From: Dioscorea cayenensis subsp. rotundata
Taxonomy: Eukaryota; Streptophyta; Magnoliopsida; Dioscoreales; Dioscoreaceae
Direction of reading: 5' to 3'
DNA: 64,000 nucleotides
Assembly (NCBI RefSeq): GCF_009730915.1
Contig: NC_052475.1
Coordinates: forward strand, 22,870,016 to 22,934,015
Within the stretch, counting starts at the first letter, position 1; every line of letters starts with the position of its first letter. Shown one piece after another: positions 34,261 to 47,085 of this stretch. The notes beneath the pieces were generated by a model. It was not told where the DNA came from and made no database searches. It saw only the letters and a program-made list of their open reading frames with translations. A program made the position numbers and the translations under genes.

Positions 34261-34306
34261 AAAAGAAGAAGAAGAAGAAGAAGAAGAAGAAGAAGAAGAA
34301 GAAAAA
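34261..34306. repeat. GAA/CTT microsatellite in the leader of the MGNC gene
   Basis: About 14 consecutive GAA triplets on the plus strand, reading CTT on the coding strand, 17 bases upstream of the start codon. It therefore lies in the predicted 5' untranslated region. CT-rich leaders are common in plants, and this one is likely to vary in length between individuals. Confidence 0.9.
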
Positions 34307-35357
34307 GAATGGTGATTTAGTTGAGGCTCAAAGTAATGAGTATGAGTATGAGATTATAGTATGGGTAAGACAAAGATTGGTGTCAAAGATGATAACAATT
34401 ATTATATGGTTTAAGTTTCAACATTCAACCTTGTCTAAAGAAGAATACACGTGGTGGGGGCCAATCCATGACGTTGGTTCAAAGACTATTAGAACTAATT
34501 AACAACCAACTTGCAATAAGAATCTTAATCACACATTGGTGAAGTATTAGAGTAGAGAAGTAGCATGGCTTAGCTTCATCTAGGGTGACCATTTTAAACA
34601 AAAAAGAAATAAAAAGTGTGACAAAATAAAGAATAAAGTTGTAAAGGAATGGAGGCCTTTTCAATCATATTCCGGGTGTTACGGGCACTAGTGTGAAGGT
34701 TTATAACACTGTTCACATATTAACGACAAAGAAGGTACTCAAATGAAGGGGCCTGATTGAGTCTCAAGAAAGATACAGATGCTCAGCTTAGCGCTAGTCA
34801 GTAATCAGTAATAAACAAAACAAGATAAAATAAGCTATAGACAATTGATAAATGCAGCAATTCTAGTGTCCTTTAGGAAACATGAGCGTGTCATATCACG
34901 TAAGCCCTAATGCATTGCTGGCTAACAAGATCATTTGAATATGTTGATTACCTAAATACATAATCAGAAGAAATTGTATGATTGTTTAGAGAACTGCTAC
35001 AAAAATGGAAATAGTAAAGAGAAAACAATATAAGTTTCAATAGTTGAAATTAATATGGGCAGATATTAGATGATAATTTAAACCATTTTACATGATACAG
35101 AATGCTGTTGATTCAAGCTTAGTCTTACAAACACACGACTTAAAATTATATAGTCATCAGTATCACGGCAAAGTCTTGATATATCTGATATCAACTATTT
35201 GAAATAGATAATCCAGAACATTCAAACATGTTTATGCAGGCAAACTTTACCCTAATTAAATGTACAAACAAGCATGGTCTTGCTCTCCACCAGATTTCAA
35301 CAGAAGTTAGATGCATTGAGTTTTCTGAAGGAAAAGATTTGCAAATTTTGATTTAAC
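34307..35357. promoter_or_regulatory. Promoter region of the MGNC gene, with a G-box
   Basis: This stretch upstream of the minus-strand MGNC gene includes a G-box core CACGTG at 34448-34453, about 205 bases before the start codon. The remainder, up to the UBR7 stop codon, holds no recognised gene, and its right end (35250-35357) is probably the UBR7 3' untranslated region. Confidence 0.4.
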
Positions 35358-38300
35358 TTATTCTAGCCTTTGCTTCTTCTTCTTGGCCAGATTTTCAAAG
35401 ACTCCTTGTATGTCTGCTGATGTGACTGGTTTAGATGAGTCAAAGGATTCCTGCATGCAGAATACTCAGCAATTAGTCCAATTCATCTCTCTAGATGGCA
35501 TCATTTGTGTGACAAATTAAGTCTATATCCAAGCATGTTGAAGCCTAAAGAAACACACCAATAAACTCTCTCATTCATGGACAACACCCAAAACACAAAC
35601 AAAGGATTCTCTCAGATGTATACAATCTGCCATAAAATCTGGCATAACAAGCATTATCTTGACCAAGAATCTTAAGAAGAATCAGATAAAATACTATTTA
35701 TTTTGATCAAATTGGGTAGGCAAATGCTGGGCAACATGACTGTTTTGACAATTGAATCAAAACAAACAAGTTGTGCAGGTTACACGACACAAGTGCATGT
35801 GGTTATATGGTTAAGATTCTTCATTACAAAGACAGGAAGGGACAATGTACTCTAAGGGCAGCAGACAAAAGAAGAAGAATATCTTCCCATTTCAGAGAAA
35901 AAATGGAAAGCAATTCAGCAACGGTCAAACCTGAAACAAAAGGCATTTGGTTCTTCATCTAACGCTCCCAATTAGGACTAAAGATGGCCCATAAATCAAG
36001 TGCTGCTTGATATTACCATTTTTCTTGTTTGCATCTTAGCTTTGCATTGAGAATATTAGAACTAAATGGTCATAAAATAATGACCACAATCATGATGCTG
36101 ATCATCTAATAATGAAATAGATCCTCCAACTCTCAAGTGGTTTGGAAGGTATTTGCTTGAAGCAGAACAGCCTGTAAAATCATACTGCAAACAGGAAAAA
36201 ATTTGCTAGCTATTTAAATGTGAAATAAGAACATAATTGTTACATCTGGGACCCTCTTCCATCTAAAAGTATGAGGACAGCATCTATGAGTTAACTTGTT
36301 GCCTTTAGTGCCAGAAAACTTACAAAGGCTCCTAAAGAATCAAGCATCTTCGGGGGAACTAATAATAAAGAATCTAAGCATCTTCGGAGAACTAATAACA
36401 AAGATCTCGTAACTTTTCATTATTTTCAATTTTTCAGTGGGAAAAATTAAGCATAGAATGTGACAGCCACCAAGAAATTTTGAATAGTAAAGTCTGTCAC
36501 AAATAGAAAGGCTTTCTACTTTACAAGGTTAAATCATGGAGGTCAATAAATAGCTCTTCCCTACCACTGATTTATGTATGATTTATGTGAACATAAATAA
36601 TACTACCAATGTGTTTTCTATTTGATATAAGTTAATAAGTTTGAGATGTTTTGATATCGCAACATATTCACTGAGGAGAATTTATATGTTTTCACATTGG
36701 ATGTAGGCAGCAATAAACATATCTCCCATCAGGAAAGTATACAGATATTGGGAGGAACCTTCTTTCAGCTCACAGGCAAAGCAAGAGTGGAATATTGAGG
36801 AATAATAACTAATAACTAACTAACATAAACATGTTCTGTCCCTCCAAGATAAAAATACAAAAAAGGTAATACAACAGTCATTTGTTATGCCAATTTACAA
36901 TATGAACGATTTCAACAAACTAACGCATGCTATAGATAATACCTCTGAAAATATGGGAGAAAAGAAAACATAACCAGCATTACTAAGATCAAGAATTTGC
37001 TACTCACAAAAGGGCAGTGTGTTCCTTAGATAGCAATATTTGTTCTGGTAGCAACAATTCACACAGGATTCCCTCCAAATCAAAGAGAAGAATTTGGCAT
37101 GATAAATTGATTATACAGTAGAGAAGAGTCATGTTGAATATTTTATCTTTATAAAGAATTTATGGGTGAAGCACCATTCTGTTTCAATTTTCACAGAATT
37201 ACTTGCAAACAGACAAATTACAAACTTAATGTTGACAAGAAAAAAAGGTTATGTCAACGAAACATAACAAGTCAAACTGGTAAAGAACATGATGACTAAT
37301 TAAAAATAAATTGACAACAAATACATTAGATCTACCCAATTAATAAACAATGAAACAATAATTTTGAAGGATATTAAATTGTTTCAGGATTGTCCTAAGA
37401 AGATTTGAGAAGTGATCCTACAAATATTCTTGAAAACCTAGAAGAAACAGATGATAGAACCTAATTAAATATCAATTAGCTTCAGTTTCATAAATGCAAA
37501 TGCATGCAATATTTAAAAAAGGTCAAACATCCATGATGCCTTGGTTTAAATGCACATGAAGGCAGAAGAAAATAGAGTATATACAAATGAAGGACTCAAC
37601 AGAAAACCATCAAGTTGATGCAAGTATAATAAATATTCATGAAAAAGTATTTGTAAGGAAATAACAATACCAGAGCATACTAACAAAAAATTATATACGC
37701 AAATGATTGCAGAAAATTGAGTTGGTAAATCAAAATCTTTGACCCGAACCAAAACCCCATTAATTGATCATGAGTGGCTAAAAGCCTAAAATGCATGGCA
37801 TATTTAAACAAACGGAAAAGTTAACCATAGGTTTTGACATTGCATGACTCATCAATAATGGTTAATTTATTAACCCAGATTAACATTACTCTATTAAACA
37901 TTTCATAAATAATAATACCAAATATCTTGACTAACAAACTATGACCATGATATGAAGTATAATAGCCCAATACTAAATATCTTAACATAACCATAGGTTT
38001 CAAAAAAGGAACCCAACATATAAAAGTCATGGGACAAAGTAGAAACTCAGTCAATAAAATAACTGTCAAAATAAATTAGGATTGATTTATGAACTCACAT
38101 AGATTGATGACCTCTTTCCATATTAAAACAAATAGCTGATTTCCCTTCCCTACTAGCATTTCAAAAAGAACAATCTATACTGGTACAAACTCCTAACACT
38201 ACAACATGGAGAGGATATTTCCAACCATCTGCCAATACTTCCACTCCAGGAAAGGAATTGTATAATCAGAACTTCGTAGAGGTGGATTTTTTGTAAGTTT

Positions 38301-41300
38301 TAATATCCATAGTCACGCACCCCAAATCCTAAACTACATAAAAAATCGTTTCATCACTCAACTCAAATTTGAAAAAAAATATTGATTCAACAGTCTGAAA
38401 CTCCCTCTCATTGTCATTCAAGCTTAACCAGAGGAAAAACACTAAAAAAACACCATGGAACATGTGATTGATCACATTTTTCTCTAGTCTTTAATCAATT
38501 ACATGTATTTTAGGTAGCATAAGCTGAAATTGCTTAAAAACTAGAATTCGATTTTGCTTTTCACATCAACAAAACTAAGGATCATATTTCAAAAGATACT
38601 AAACGCCATATTGTGGCAAGCTCTTTATTTAATTCCCATTTGTGCACCAGCAACATAAATTTATTGTCAAACCAGCAATCTTCATTATCTATGTTTTTAA
38701 CTCAAAAAAGAATATATTCCAGCAACATTCTAAGTTAAGCAAGGACACTTACAAGTCAATGCTAACAAAGTATTTGTGCAACTTATATTGTTCCAACGAA
38801 CTCTGCTATCAAGCACCAGGATAATATAGAGGCGGAGACTTGGGCCATCTAGCTAATACTCAAGACATGAATCCTGCAATCTTCATTGTCTATGAAAACC
38901 ATAAAATCTCAGGCTTTCCCAATACCTTAATGGACATTTTCAAAATTATCATGTAAATTTCTGAAGTGTCCATTGTCTATTACCTCCAGTGAAAAGATAA
39001 AGATATTAATGCATAATTGCATCAGTAGTTACCAAGAAAACAAGATAATCCAACTCAACTTCCTGGGCTATATTTCAAATAGTCAGGTCAAACTCATAAA
39101 AAAGCACAACTTTGTAGTAGCAGATGCATTTCTCAAATGTACTCCAAAGAATTAGAGGGAAAGGAAAAGTCATCACATAGAAGAACATATTATTTAGATT
39201 AAGAGGCCATTTGGTTCGTGGTAATGACATATTACCACATAACAAGATTACCATGGTAATATGAGTGGGAATGTTATATGGTTGGGAATTTTGCAGTAAT
39301 TTGATATAACCATGTTTGGTTAGGAACTCTTACTACCGGAAATAATTCATTGTTATGTTTGGTTGCCATGGTAATCAATTTGTTAAAATATAAAAAGTTA
39401 TAAGATTACCACGGTAATCCAAGATAGACACCAAATTTTATGGTAATAGGATTACCAACCTTCTTAGTAATATTTATAAGTTGGTAATGTGATATTACCA
39501 TCCAGATTACCACCGGTGCAATACCAAACGTGGTAATATTTTTAGATTACCACGTAACACATGGTAATCTTTCTACATTACCGCAAACCAAACGGCCCCT
39601 AAATGGAAATAGACATGAGGGCCTTAGGACCAAGAGGCCAATAAAACAAAAAACATGAAAAGTACTCAGCAAGAAGGCATACCATGAAGGACCGGAGTTC
39701 GTTCTTCATGTCAGCAATGCCACTCAAGAGTTCAATCTTTTGAACATGACCCAATTTATCAAGAAAGTTTAATTCAGCTCCTTCCTGATTCTGTAAATTC
39801 TCCTCCCTCTTCTGCTTTGCCATTTTCTCATATTCTTCAAGTGAATCCTCACTGTCAATTATATAGTTAATATCCTTCTGCTTATAGAAATCAGAACAAG
39901 TTTTACATCTGCAGAGAAGATCTCTCCATTTCTTGGAAAGAAACAAAGGTTTCCTCTCCCCCATGTCAATGGATATGGTATTTATGTCGGTGCCAAGAAT
40001 GCAGTCAGAAGTTGCAGCTAGCGCAGGTGGTTCACCAAGAATACATTCAGAACTTGGAGATATATCAGTTTGCCTTGCCTAGAATGCATTCAGAACTACA
40101 AGCTATATCAGATGTTTGGCCAAGAATGCTTTCAGAACTAGGAGCTATATCAGGGGTTTGGCCAAGGAAACTTTCAGAACTAGGAGCTATATCAGGTGTT
40201 TGGCCAAGGATGCTTTCAGAACTAGGATCTATATCAGGGGTTTGGCCAAGGAAGCTTTCAGAACTAGGAGCTACATCAGGTGTTTGGCCAAGAATGCTTT
40301 CAGAACTAGGAGCTATAACAGGTGTCCGGCCAAGAATGTTTTCAGAACTAGGAACTATATCAGTTGTTAGGCCAAGAATGCTTTCAGAACAAGGAGCTAT
40401 GTCAGAAGCCTTTTCTGAACTCAAACCACTTGTATTTTCTCCATGTAAGGAATCTTCAGTGGCCACAACCTTAGATTGAGCATGCTTACTCAAACATTCC
40501 ATCATACACTCAGCACCATTGCCATTTTCAGTTTCAAAATGTGTTTGCATTGACGAGTCATGTTGCTTCAAACTTACTTCATCTGTGCTTATCACTGGAT
40601 TCTTCTGCCTCAAGGTAGCCCAGATAGATGAAGGATAAAGTTTTAAGAACGAGAAACTAAGTGCACAATCTTGGCAGATGAACTCTTCATATGTTGGTTC
40701 TCCCTCCTCATCTCTAGGTATCTGAAAAGGAAGCAACAGCAGCAGCGATTTTACAGCATGTAACAAGAAGCTTGCGGCTGAATAGTGAAATTAAAACAAA
40801 AAGCACTACTAAAAACCATTGTCTGAAAAATTTTCCACTTTTCCACAGTCATTTAACTTTGCTAATGAGATTATAAGAACCAAAGAATTTCAAAAATGCA
40901 TTTTCCAAGTGTGGAACAGGAAAAACAACACATTCCAAGAACACAATAATGTCAGAACACAATAATGTTAGAAGAAAGAACCTCTTCAATAGAGTTGAGG
41001 CCAAGGTGGTTCTCATGAAACCAATCTTCACAGATACAGCATTGTATCATCTCAACCTGCTCTTCAGCATTTGGATCAGGGTAAGGGCGGCCACATATGC
41101 AATAAGAACCTGTAAAGTTCTTGTTATATGAGTTGTCAACATTTTCAGGGTCTTTACTTGGACAAAGTTTGCAGAAGAGCTCCCCAAACTTTGAATTTCC
41201 GCAGTCACATCTGAACTTTCTCTTGGTCCACAGCTCCACAACCTTATTCCCACACAATCAAAGTCAAGTTCATGAAAGGCAAGCATAAAGGGAAAAAAAC

Positions 41301-42840
41301 AGGGTCTAAAATTTAAATAACGAAGTTATTTACTTACAGAATATTAGCACAACTATTTAAAACCATTGTGAGCATGGAGACAAAGCTAGAAAAAGATCCT
41401 AAGTGTCATATTACGGGAATAATACAATAGAACAGACAACATTCAAGAATAGGCCAATTCTTTCTGAGAAACTGAAAAAGAATAATATAAAGCAGGGAGA
41501 TACGTGGCCCATATCACACATACCCCACCTATTAATATGGTGCATAAGAAAAACATATAATACCAGAAATTTACAGAAATATGCCTATTTGACGTGTGCA
41601 ACTCAAAAGAAGGAACAGCCCTTCTAGGGTAAGCAAAAGAATAGTTTTATCTCTTTTAATGTGTGTGTCCGCACACGCACTTGCGCTGGTAGAAATTCAG
41701 TATTGTTAAATGCAAATAAAATACATATCAGCTGAACTCAGTTCAACCCAAAAGCTTAAACTAATAGGATGGGAGACCTAGACTTTTATATTTTCGATTC
41801 ATATTTATCAAATCACCTGATGTGAGACTATTAGTTACTCTAGAAGGTATAAACTTGAGTTATTATTTATGCAAAAGAATATTGAAATGAGTAAAGAAAA
41901 TAAAAGGAGGACTTCCTAGGATGGATGGGAAGTTACTCTTGTTGAGTCTGCTCACAAGCTCGGCACGGTTGACATATGCAAGTTGCAATATGTAAGGCCA
42001 GTGTCTTATGAACATACAGAATTTAGCATGGTTTGAGTGCAAAGGTGGATTTTACACACAGATATACAGAACTTTTACTTGATTAGGATACCATATCAGA
42101 ATTTTAAAAATCCATTAGGTAAGGCTAACCACGCATAGCCAAAGCAAAGCTTAAGGTTAAAATACTTAAGGTGAAAATAATTTAACTAAATAGACAGCAT
42201 GGAAACATAGCCAAAGAATAAATGCCAAAAATCGCCAAGAAAAACTGAAGCTAAAGTTTGAGAATGCATCCTGGACATGGATCAACTGACAGCATCCAGA
42301 GCAGTCCTAGAGCCTCATAAGAATATAAAAAATAAATAAATAAATAAGAAACAAAGCTTAAGACGCACATGAAACTAACAGATGGCAACTAAGATTAGGA
42401 TTCTCAAGCCACAGGATGACAAGATCTTACAAAGAAATGATGGAACAAGAAACAATGGCTACCTCATGGCCATCATGGCAGGAAAGGCTGCAAGCAGTGC
42501 AAACCCCAGTATTACCCAGCTGGGGCGCAAGTTAGGCATGAGAAAATCGCCTGCCTTTTCATGTAACCCTTTGAGTATGTACACTCCTTGCCCTCATCCC
42601 CTCCCAACACCAAATCAGCCTCCTAGGGTTTCCAAAAAACAAGCACGACCTCAACATTTCCACAATAAAATCATCCCAAATTTAGAGAAAAGAAAAAAAA
42701 GAGGAAAAAATCGACACATCAAACTAAAAAAATAAAAACAAAACAAAACAAGCAAATACCAGCTCCTCATCCTCGAGTCCCTTGATATACTCATCGATCG
42801 TCACGGTCTGCTCACCGTCATCCTCGAAATTATCAGCCAT
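35358..42840 (-). CDS. UBR7: UBR7-type E3 ubiquitin ligase (UBR box plus PHD finger)
   Basis: Five minus-strand exons: 42840-42760, 42622-42463, 41242-40982, 40721-39683 and 35450-35358. Domains: an acidic N-terminus (MADNFEDDGEQTVTIDEYIK), a UBR box rich in Cys/His (KECTYSKGYMKRQ, SLSCHDGHE, KFRCDCGN) that in this family recognises N-degrons, then a PHD finger (YCICGRPY, CCICEDWFHENHLG). The conserved C-terminal part begins KPLFLSKKWRDLLCRC and ends with FENLAKKKKQRLE. Between PHD and C-terminus lie ten 14-residue repeats. Exon 2 is 160 bases where 159 are needed (extra G in CCC/GGG at 42515-42517). The large exon is 1039 bases, one too many modulo 3, with the break near 40075-40082; a small GC-AG intron is an alternative there. 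Human UBR7 also ubiquitylates histone H2B. Last intron: 4.2 kb. Confidence 0.88.
35451..39682 (-). other. 4.2-kb last intron of UBR7
   Basis: The conserved protein passes straight from MKNELRSFM to ESFDSSKPVTSADIQ across this interval, with a GT donor at 39682 and an AG acceptor after TGCATGC at 35451. No exon or nested gene was recognised inside. It contains the Tourist MITE at 39204-39599. Short chance ORFs are ignored. Confidence 0.75.
39204..39599. mobile_element. Tourist-like (PIF/Harbinger) MITE in the UBR7 intron
   Basis: A 396-bp element flanked by TAA on both sides (39201-39203, 39600-39602), the 3-bp target duplication of PIF/Harbinger elements. The termini are imperfect inverted repeats: GAGGCCATTTGGTTCGTGG on the left against GGGGCCGTTTGGTTTGCGG on the right in reverse complement. 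The interior is full of alternating GGTAAT/ATTACC words and has no coding capacity, as expected for a MITE. Confidence 0.9.
39988..40408 (-). repeat. Ten-copy 42-bp (14-residue) coding repeat in UBR7
   Basis: Ten tandem units of 42 bases, each encoding about PDIAPSSESILGQT. Inner copies are the most alike; the outer copies, near both ends, have drifted (for example ATSDCILG and APCSESILGLT). The array sits in the large exon between the PHD finger and the conserved C-terminal region. The unit length is a multiple of three, so copy number can change without breaking the frame. Confidence 0.93.
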
Positions 42841-43545
42841 TACTCCCGACGAAGAAAACCAGCAGTATTAATCGATCTAGGGTTTGAGCACAGAAGGGAG
42901 AAGGAAACCCTAGATGGGAAAGTGAGAAGACGGATCCATGGGGAAGAGCAAAGCAAGGGGAGGATTGGGAGAGCGGAAGGGGAAAGAGGGGAAATGGGGA
43001 GAACGAGAGAAAGAGAGAGAGAGAGCTCGAGCTTATTAGATTGTGAGAGACTTTGAGAACGCGAAAGAGGGGAGAGGCTCTCTTCATTATATAGTGGGCT
43101 TTTGCACGAAAGAGAGGTTTGGGTGAATGGAGGATCGTATTCTAGTTTCCCGCCAAACCATTCTGAAATGGTTTGGATGGATTTGTTTAGCCACGTGATG
43201 GAACTCAACTTAGGAACAATGCAACCAATTGCTTCACTCTAATTAAATGCTGGAGATAATGATATTATTATGAGATTTGTCATAATTCATCCAATAATCA
43301 TTTTGCTGTATTTTCCTGGGTGTATTTAGCATGTTTTCATATGTTTCTTTCAATTCAAATCCAAATAATAATAATAATAAGAATAAGAATAAAAAGAATG
43401 TGGAGAACAAACAAGTTTAAGTTCCATCATATAGAATACAGAGTTACAAAGCATAGCAGCAGAGAGGAGAATTCACTGATTTACAAGCATATGAGTCACT
43501 GGTTTAAAGTTTAAACAAGAAAGAAGAAGTGGTGTATAGTCTTCT
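42841..43545. promoter_or_regulatory. UBR7 promoter and SDE2 3' flank
   Basis: A TATA box for UBR7 reads CTATATAATG on the minus strand at 43085-43094, giving a leader of about 215 bases that is rich in CTCTCT (the GAGAGA run at 42990-43030). Beyond 43200 is AT-rich sequence, and 43440-43545 is the likely SDE2 3' untranslated region. No gene is seen here. Confidence 0.55.
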
Positions 43546-46235
43546 TCATTTGATAGTACATGGAGGCCTGGCAAGCAACTTCTTCGGCAACTTATCAAGG
43601 GGAGTGGTCTTCAGAAGGAAAAGTCTCGCGGCGCGCTCTGACAGAGTACCGCCACATTTGAGTCCCTTCGCTTGAAGCTCGGCTTTTAGTCTTTCCATTC
43701 CAAGTGACTACAAGAAAACCATTCATTGTGAGTCATAACAAGCTTGAATAAAAGCAGTTGCACAACTAACTACCAAGATTGCAGTGGCCAGGTAGGTGAA
43801 CCACAGAATGCAATCAATTCAATGGTTAAGTGGTTTTACATAAGTTCATCTACCAGATAGAATAAATTAACCTTGACAAATTTACCATTTTAAAAAATAT
43901 ATGGAATACATTATCCTGGAAAAATAACAACCACCACCAGCAAAATAAAATGGGCATGCTATAGTTTGGGTCTAAGGAAACAACAAGTATTTAGTCAGGG
44001 ATTTGTCACTTGCTATACAAGACAAAATGACTTGTCGATTGAGAAAATAAATGCTTAAACATTCTGATAAAAATCAAGTAAAAAAAGCAATTCAACAGTG
44101 TAATTATAATACATATGTATATATAGAAAACAACTAACAGTTCTTTCTCTACTAAATATAAATTTTAAATCATTTGATAGCATAATAATTCTGCAGCTTG
44201 TTTCTATTTAATTTTTGCCAAAACACTTAAATAAATGCATTTCTCAATCCAGTAAAACGATATTATTCTTTATGTTAATCCCATAGCAAGGCCGCTTGCC
44301 ATCAACTAATGTTTGAGTAAACATACTCCGCAATTTGCATCCATTGCTTGAAATTCTTGAAAACAAGAACACCAGTTATTTTTCCTCTTTCGGCATGCAA
44401 TCCAAGAAAACCTAGAAACTAGATATCGTTTCAAAATTTCACAAGAATATTAACTGTCCCTCTTTTAAACTATTGCACAGGTTGATTGACACTAACCATA
44501 ATCTGTCTCTTCTCACCCACTACCAACGAAAAAACAATTCAGCATCAAAATGTGGCATGTAAGAAAATACAAGATCTAATGTTGACAACTAAAAATAATT
44601 CCAAATCAACCAAACAAAAGTTGTGTGAATGACCGCCCATCCAAGAGAGTTATTCAACAGTTTCATGCAAATAAACTTTCAAAGGAAAAAGTTTATAACG
44701 CAGACTAAATTAGAATTTATTTAAAAGCTATCACATTCTTCCTATACAAATAGTCAATGTAGCATAGGATGGACGCAAACAAGGCCAAATCTAATTATTT
44801 TGAAAAGTGCATCTGCTAAAAGGTGTTTATTCTTGTAATTGTTAATACGCCTGCTTCTATCAAAGAATTCAATATAACATAATACGACAATAACGTTTTA
44901 GGTTTTCTTGTTGCCATGATAGTTTAAACAGTTAAAAGCCTAGGCATCCAATGTAAAAAGGAAGTAAATACAAATCTGAGAGAAGAGACCATATCCATTT
45001 ACCTCCAATTCTGCTGCTAAGTTGAAATTCTCAAAGGTTCAATGGCTCCTCTAATCCCGGAACATCAACACTCTGTTCAACAATCTCTTTGGTAACAGAT
45101 TCACATTCATCTACCCTCTCTGCAACTGGTTTCAGCTCCTGAGTCTCCACACTAGAAACCACCACACTCTCCTCAACAAATTCCACTATTTTCTTCTCAG
45201 CCTCAACAGAATCATCCAAACCAGCATAACTTTGTTTGCATCCTTTATCCTCTTCAGCAGCGTCCAGACACTTGACATCCTCTTCTTCCAAATTACTCTT
45301 CCCTGAACATCCACCAGACGATTCTCCATCCGACTGACCAAATGTAACTGATCCCCCACTACCCTCTCTCTCCTTAGCTTCAATCTCAGACACCTTATCA
45401 TCACTCACCACAGATTCCTCATCCTCTTTTTCCTCATCATCTTTTTCCTCATCATCCTCATCACTATCCATATCACTATCACTGTCATCCAGTGTCTTCT
45501 TGCCCAGCCTACAACAACAACAACATTAAACCCAGTTAGCAAACTTCGCACAAAAATAAGTGAAATTTTTTATCCGAAATACAAATCAATCCAAGAGAAC
45601 CCGACAAACTCACCATATTTTCAAGCGCTTTGAATCGGGATTGGTTAAAGGCCGCACCTTCCTCTTCGATTCCCTGTAAAGTACAAAGGACTGCCGCACT
45701 GACTCATCGACTTCCTCCATACACCTTGCGGCGTCCTCCCGGTACTTCTCAATATACTTGTCAACGTCTCCCAGTATTCTTCTGCTTGACCTCCTTGGCC
45801 TTCTTCTTCAAGAACTCCTCCGCGAGCTTCTCAAGCTTCCGGTCCTTAGCCTCAGCGCGCCACTCCTCGAGCCGCTTCTCAGCATTCACATGGCGTAGTC
45901 GGCGTCCGCTCATGTCTCGGCACGCATCAAAATTATTGGTCTTCCTCCCTGCTTTGGTCGCAGCGCCACGGAGCAATGACCCAAACCCACCCTTGCCACC
46001 GCGGAGACGAAGGAGCAAAACGCACGAAGGGAAGAGGCCATCGCTGGAGGCCGAGATAGAGGTTTCATCAAGGATTTCTCTCGATCCGGAGACGAGGCGC
46101 TGGAATCGGAGAGGAATCTTGGTTTTCGAGAAAAGAGAGCGCTTTAGAGCTTCACCGGAGACGGTCGGCGTGGGGAATCTGGAGGCACTGTGTTCGGCCA
46201 TCGAGGAGCTTGACGAAAATTTGGTAGATCGCCAT
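43546..46235 (-). CDS. SDE2: SDE2 ubiquitin-like precursor (splicing and genome-maintenance factor)
   Basis: Three minus-strand exons: 46235-45614, 45508-45003 and 43707-43546. The protein starts with a ubiquitin-like fold ([19 protein letters not shown], then [16 protein letters not shown]) ending in GGKGGFGS. In fission yeast Sde2, deubiquitylases cut after the GG and free a C-terminal part that acts on the spliceosome; the human protein guards replication forks. Then come basic/helical [20 protein letters not shown], a long acidic middle and a C-terminal SAP-like end ([19 protein letters not shown]). Exon 1 is 622 bases where 620 fit and exon 2 is 506 where 505 fit. Frames change near 46178 (extra A), 45770-45772 (GGG for GG) and 45036-45037 (CC for C). 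The ATG at 46235 is chosen because it restores the first ubiquitin-like strand. Confidence 0.9.
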
Positions 46236-47085
46236 TGATGAGGCCTCGTCGTTTCTAGGGTTTCGGAGAAGCCTTTTTTGTCTTTTGGATTTCGATCGAT
46301 CTTAATAATAAGAAGGCGGTTTGGAATTTCGCGGACCGAGAGAGGTATATATACATAATGGGTGAACCGATTCGAGTTGGAATCGGTCTAGTTAGTCTTC
46401 GAATTTAGAAAATGAATAAAATTACATATATACCCTTTATTGAAGTGGATAATTTTCTATATTTTTATTCAAAATTTAAATTTCTTACATACATGTCCTC
46501 CGGAAGTAAAATAATTAATCAGGTTTATATGATGAGAATTACATCATATATATGTTAGTATGATTGTTCCACGGGCAGTTGATATTTTTTATGTATCTCT
46601 GGATTAACTACCAAAATAATTAACTTAATTTCTAGAAGTAAAACTACATATTAAAAATAAATTTTATAAGGGTTAGATGCAAAACTTTCAGGGTTGATGC
46701 AAAACTTTCACTTGATAAACTAGCGAGGAACATTGATTGTATTCTATTAGTTTTAAAAAGGTTCTGAAAATTCATATTAATGAGGCAGGACAAATGTCCT
46801 GATTTTTCTTTTTAATTTATTGAGAAACAGTACAAAGTCTTTCTTTCCTTCATGCAAAATAACCATCACTGCATCTGTAAATATAAGTGAAAGATCAAAG
46901 CCTTTAAAGAAGAGATAGTACTCAATACCAACTAAATCAAAGCCCAACCAAGCTTGCTACATCTCAAGGATAACATTGGAACTTAGGCCAATGACTCCAT
47001 TATTCGAAAACATAAATACAAGTGCAAACACTATCCTCACAATCTGATTCCCTTCCCTCTCTCTCCATTGCTCATTTGCTCCCTT
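46236..47085. promoter_or_regulatory. SDE2 promoter and lipid-transfer-protein 3' flank
   Basis: A TATA-like GTATATATAC on the minus strand at 46345-46354 lies 110 bases before the SDE2 start. The rest (46400-47085) is AT-rich and without a gene; its right end is the likely 3' untranslated region of the lipid transfer protein gene. Confidence 0.45.

Noticed and set aside
35451-39682. Possible nested gene in the long UBR7 intron
   Set aside because: Only short frames without domains or splice-consistent structure were seen.
40012-40479. 155-codon plus-strand frame over the UBR7 repeat
   Set aside because: It is the antisense reading of the 42-bp UBR7 repeat, kept open only because the unit is a multiple of three.
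42516-42545. A 26-base intron in UBR7 exon 2 (GGGTAATAC to TTGCAG)
   Set aside because: It is too short to splice and would remove zinc-binding cysteines of the UBR box that are conserved in the family; a one-base excess is simpler.
45630-46238. 202-codon plus-strand frame
   Set aside because: Antisense shadow of the GC-rich first exon of SDE2.
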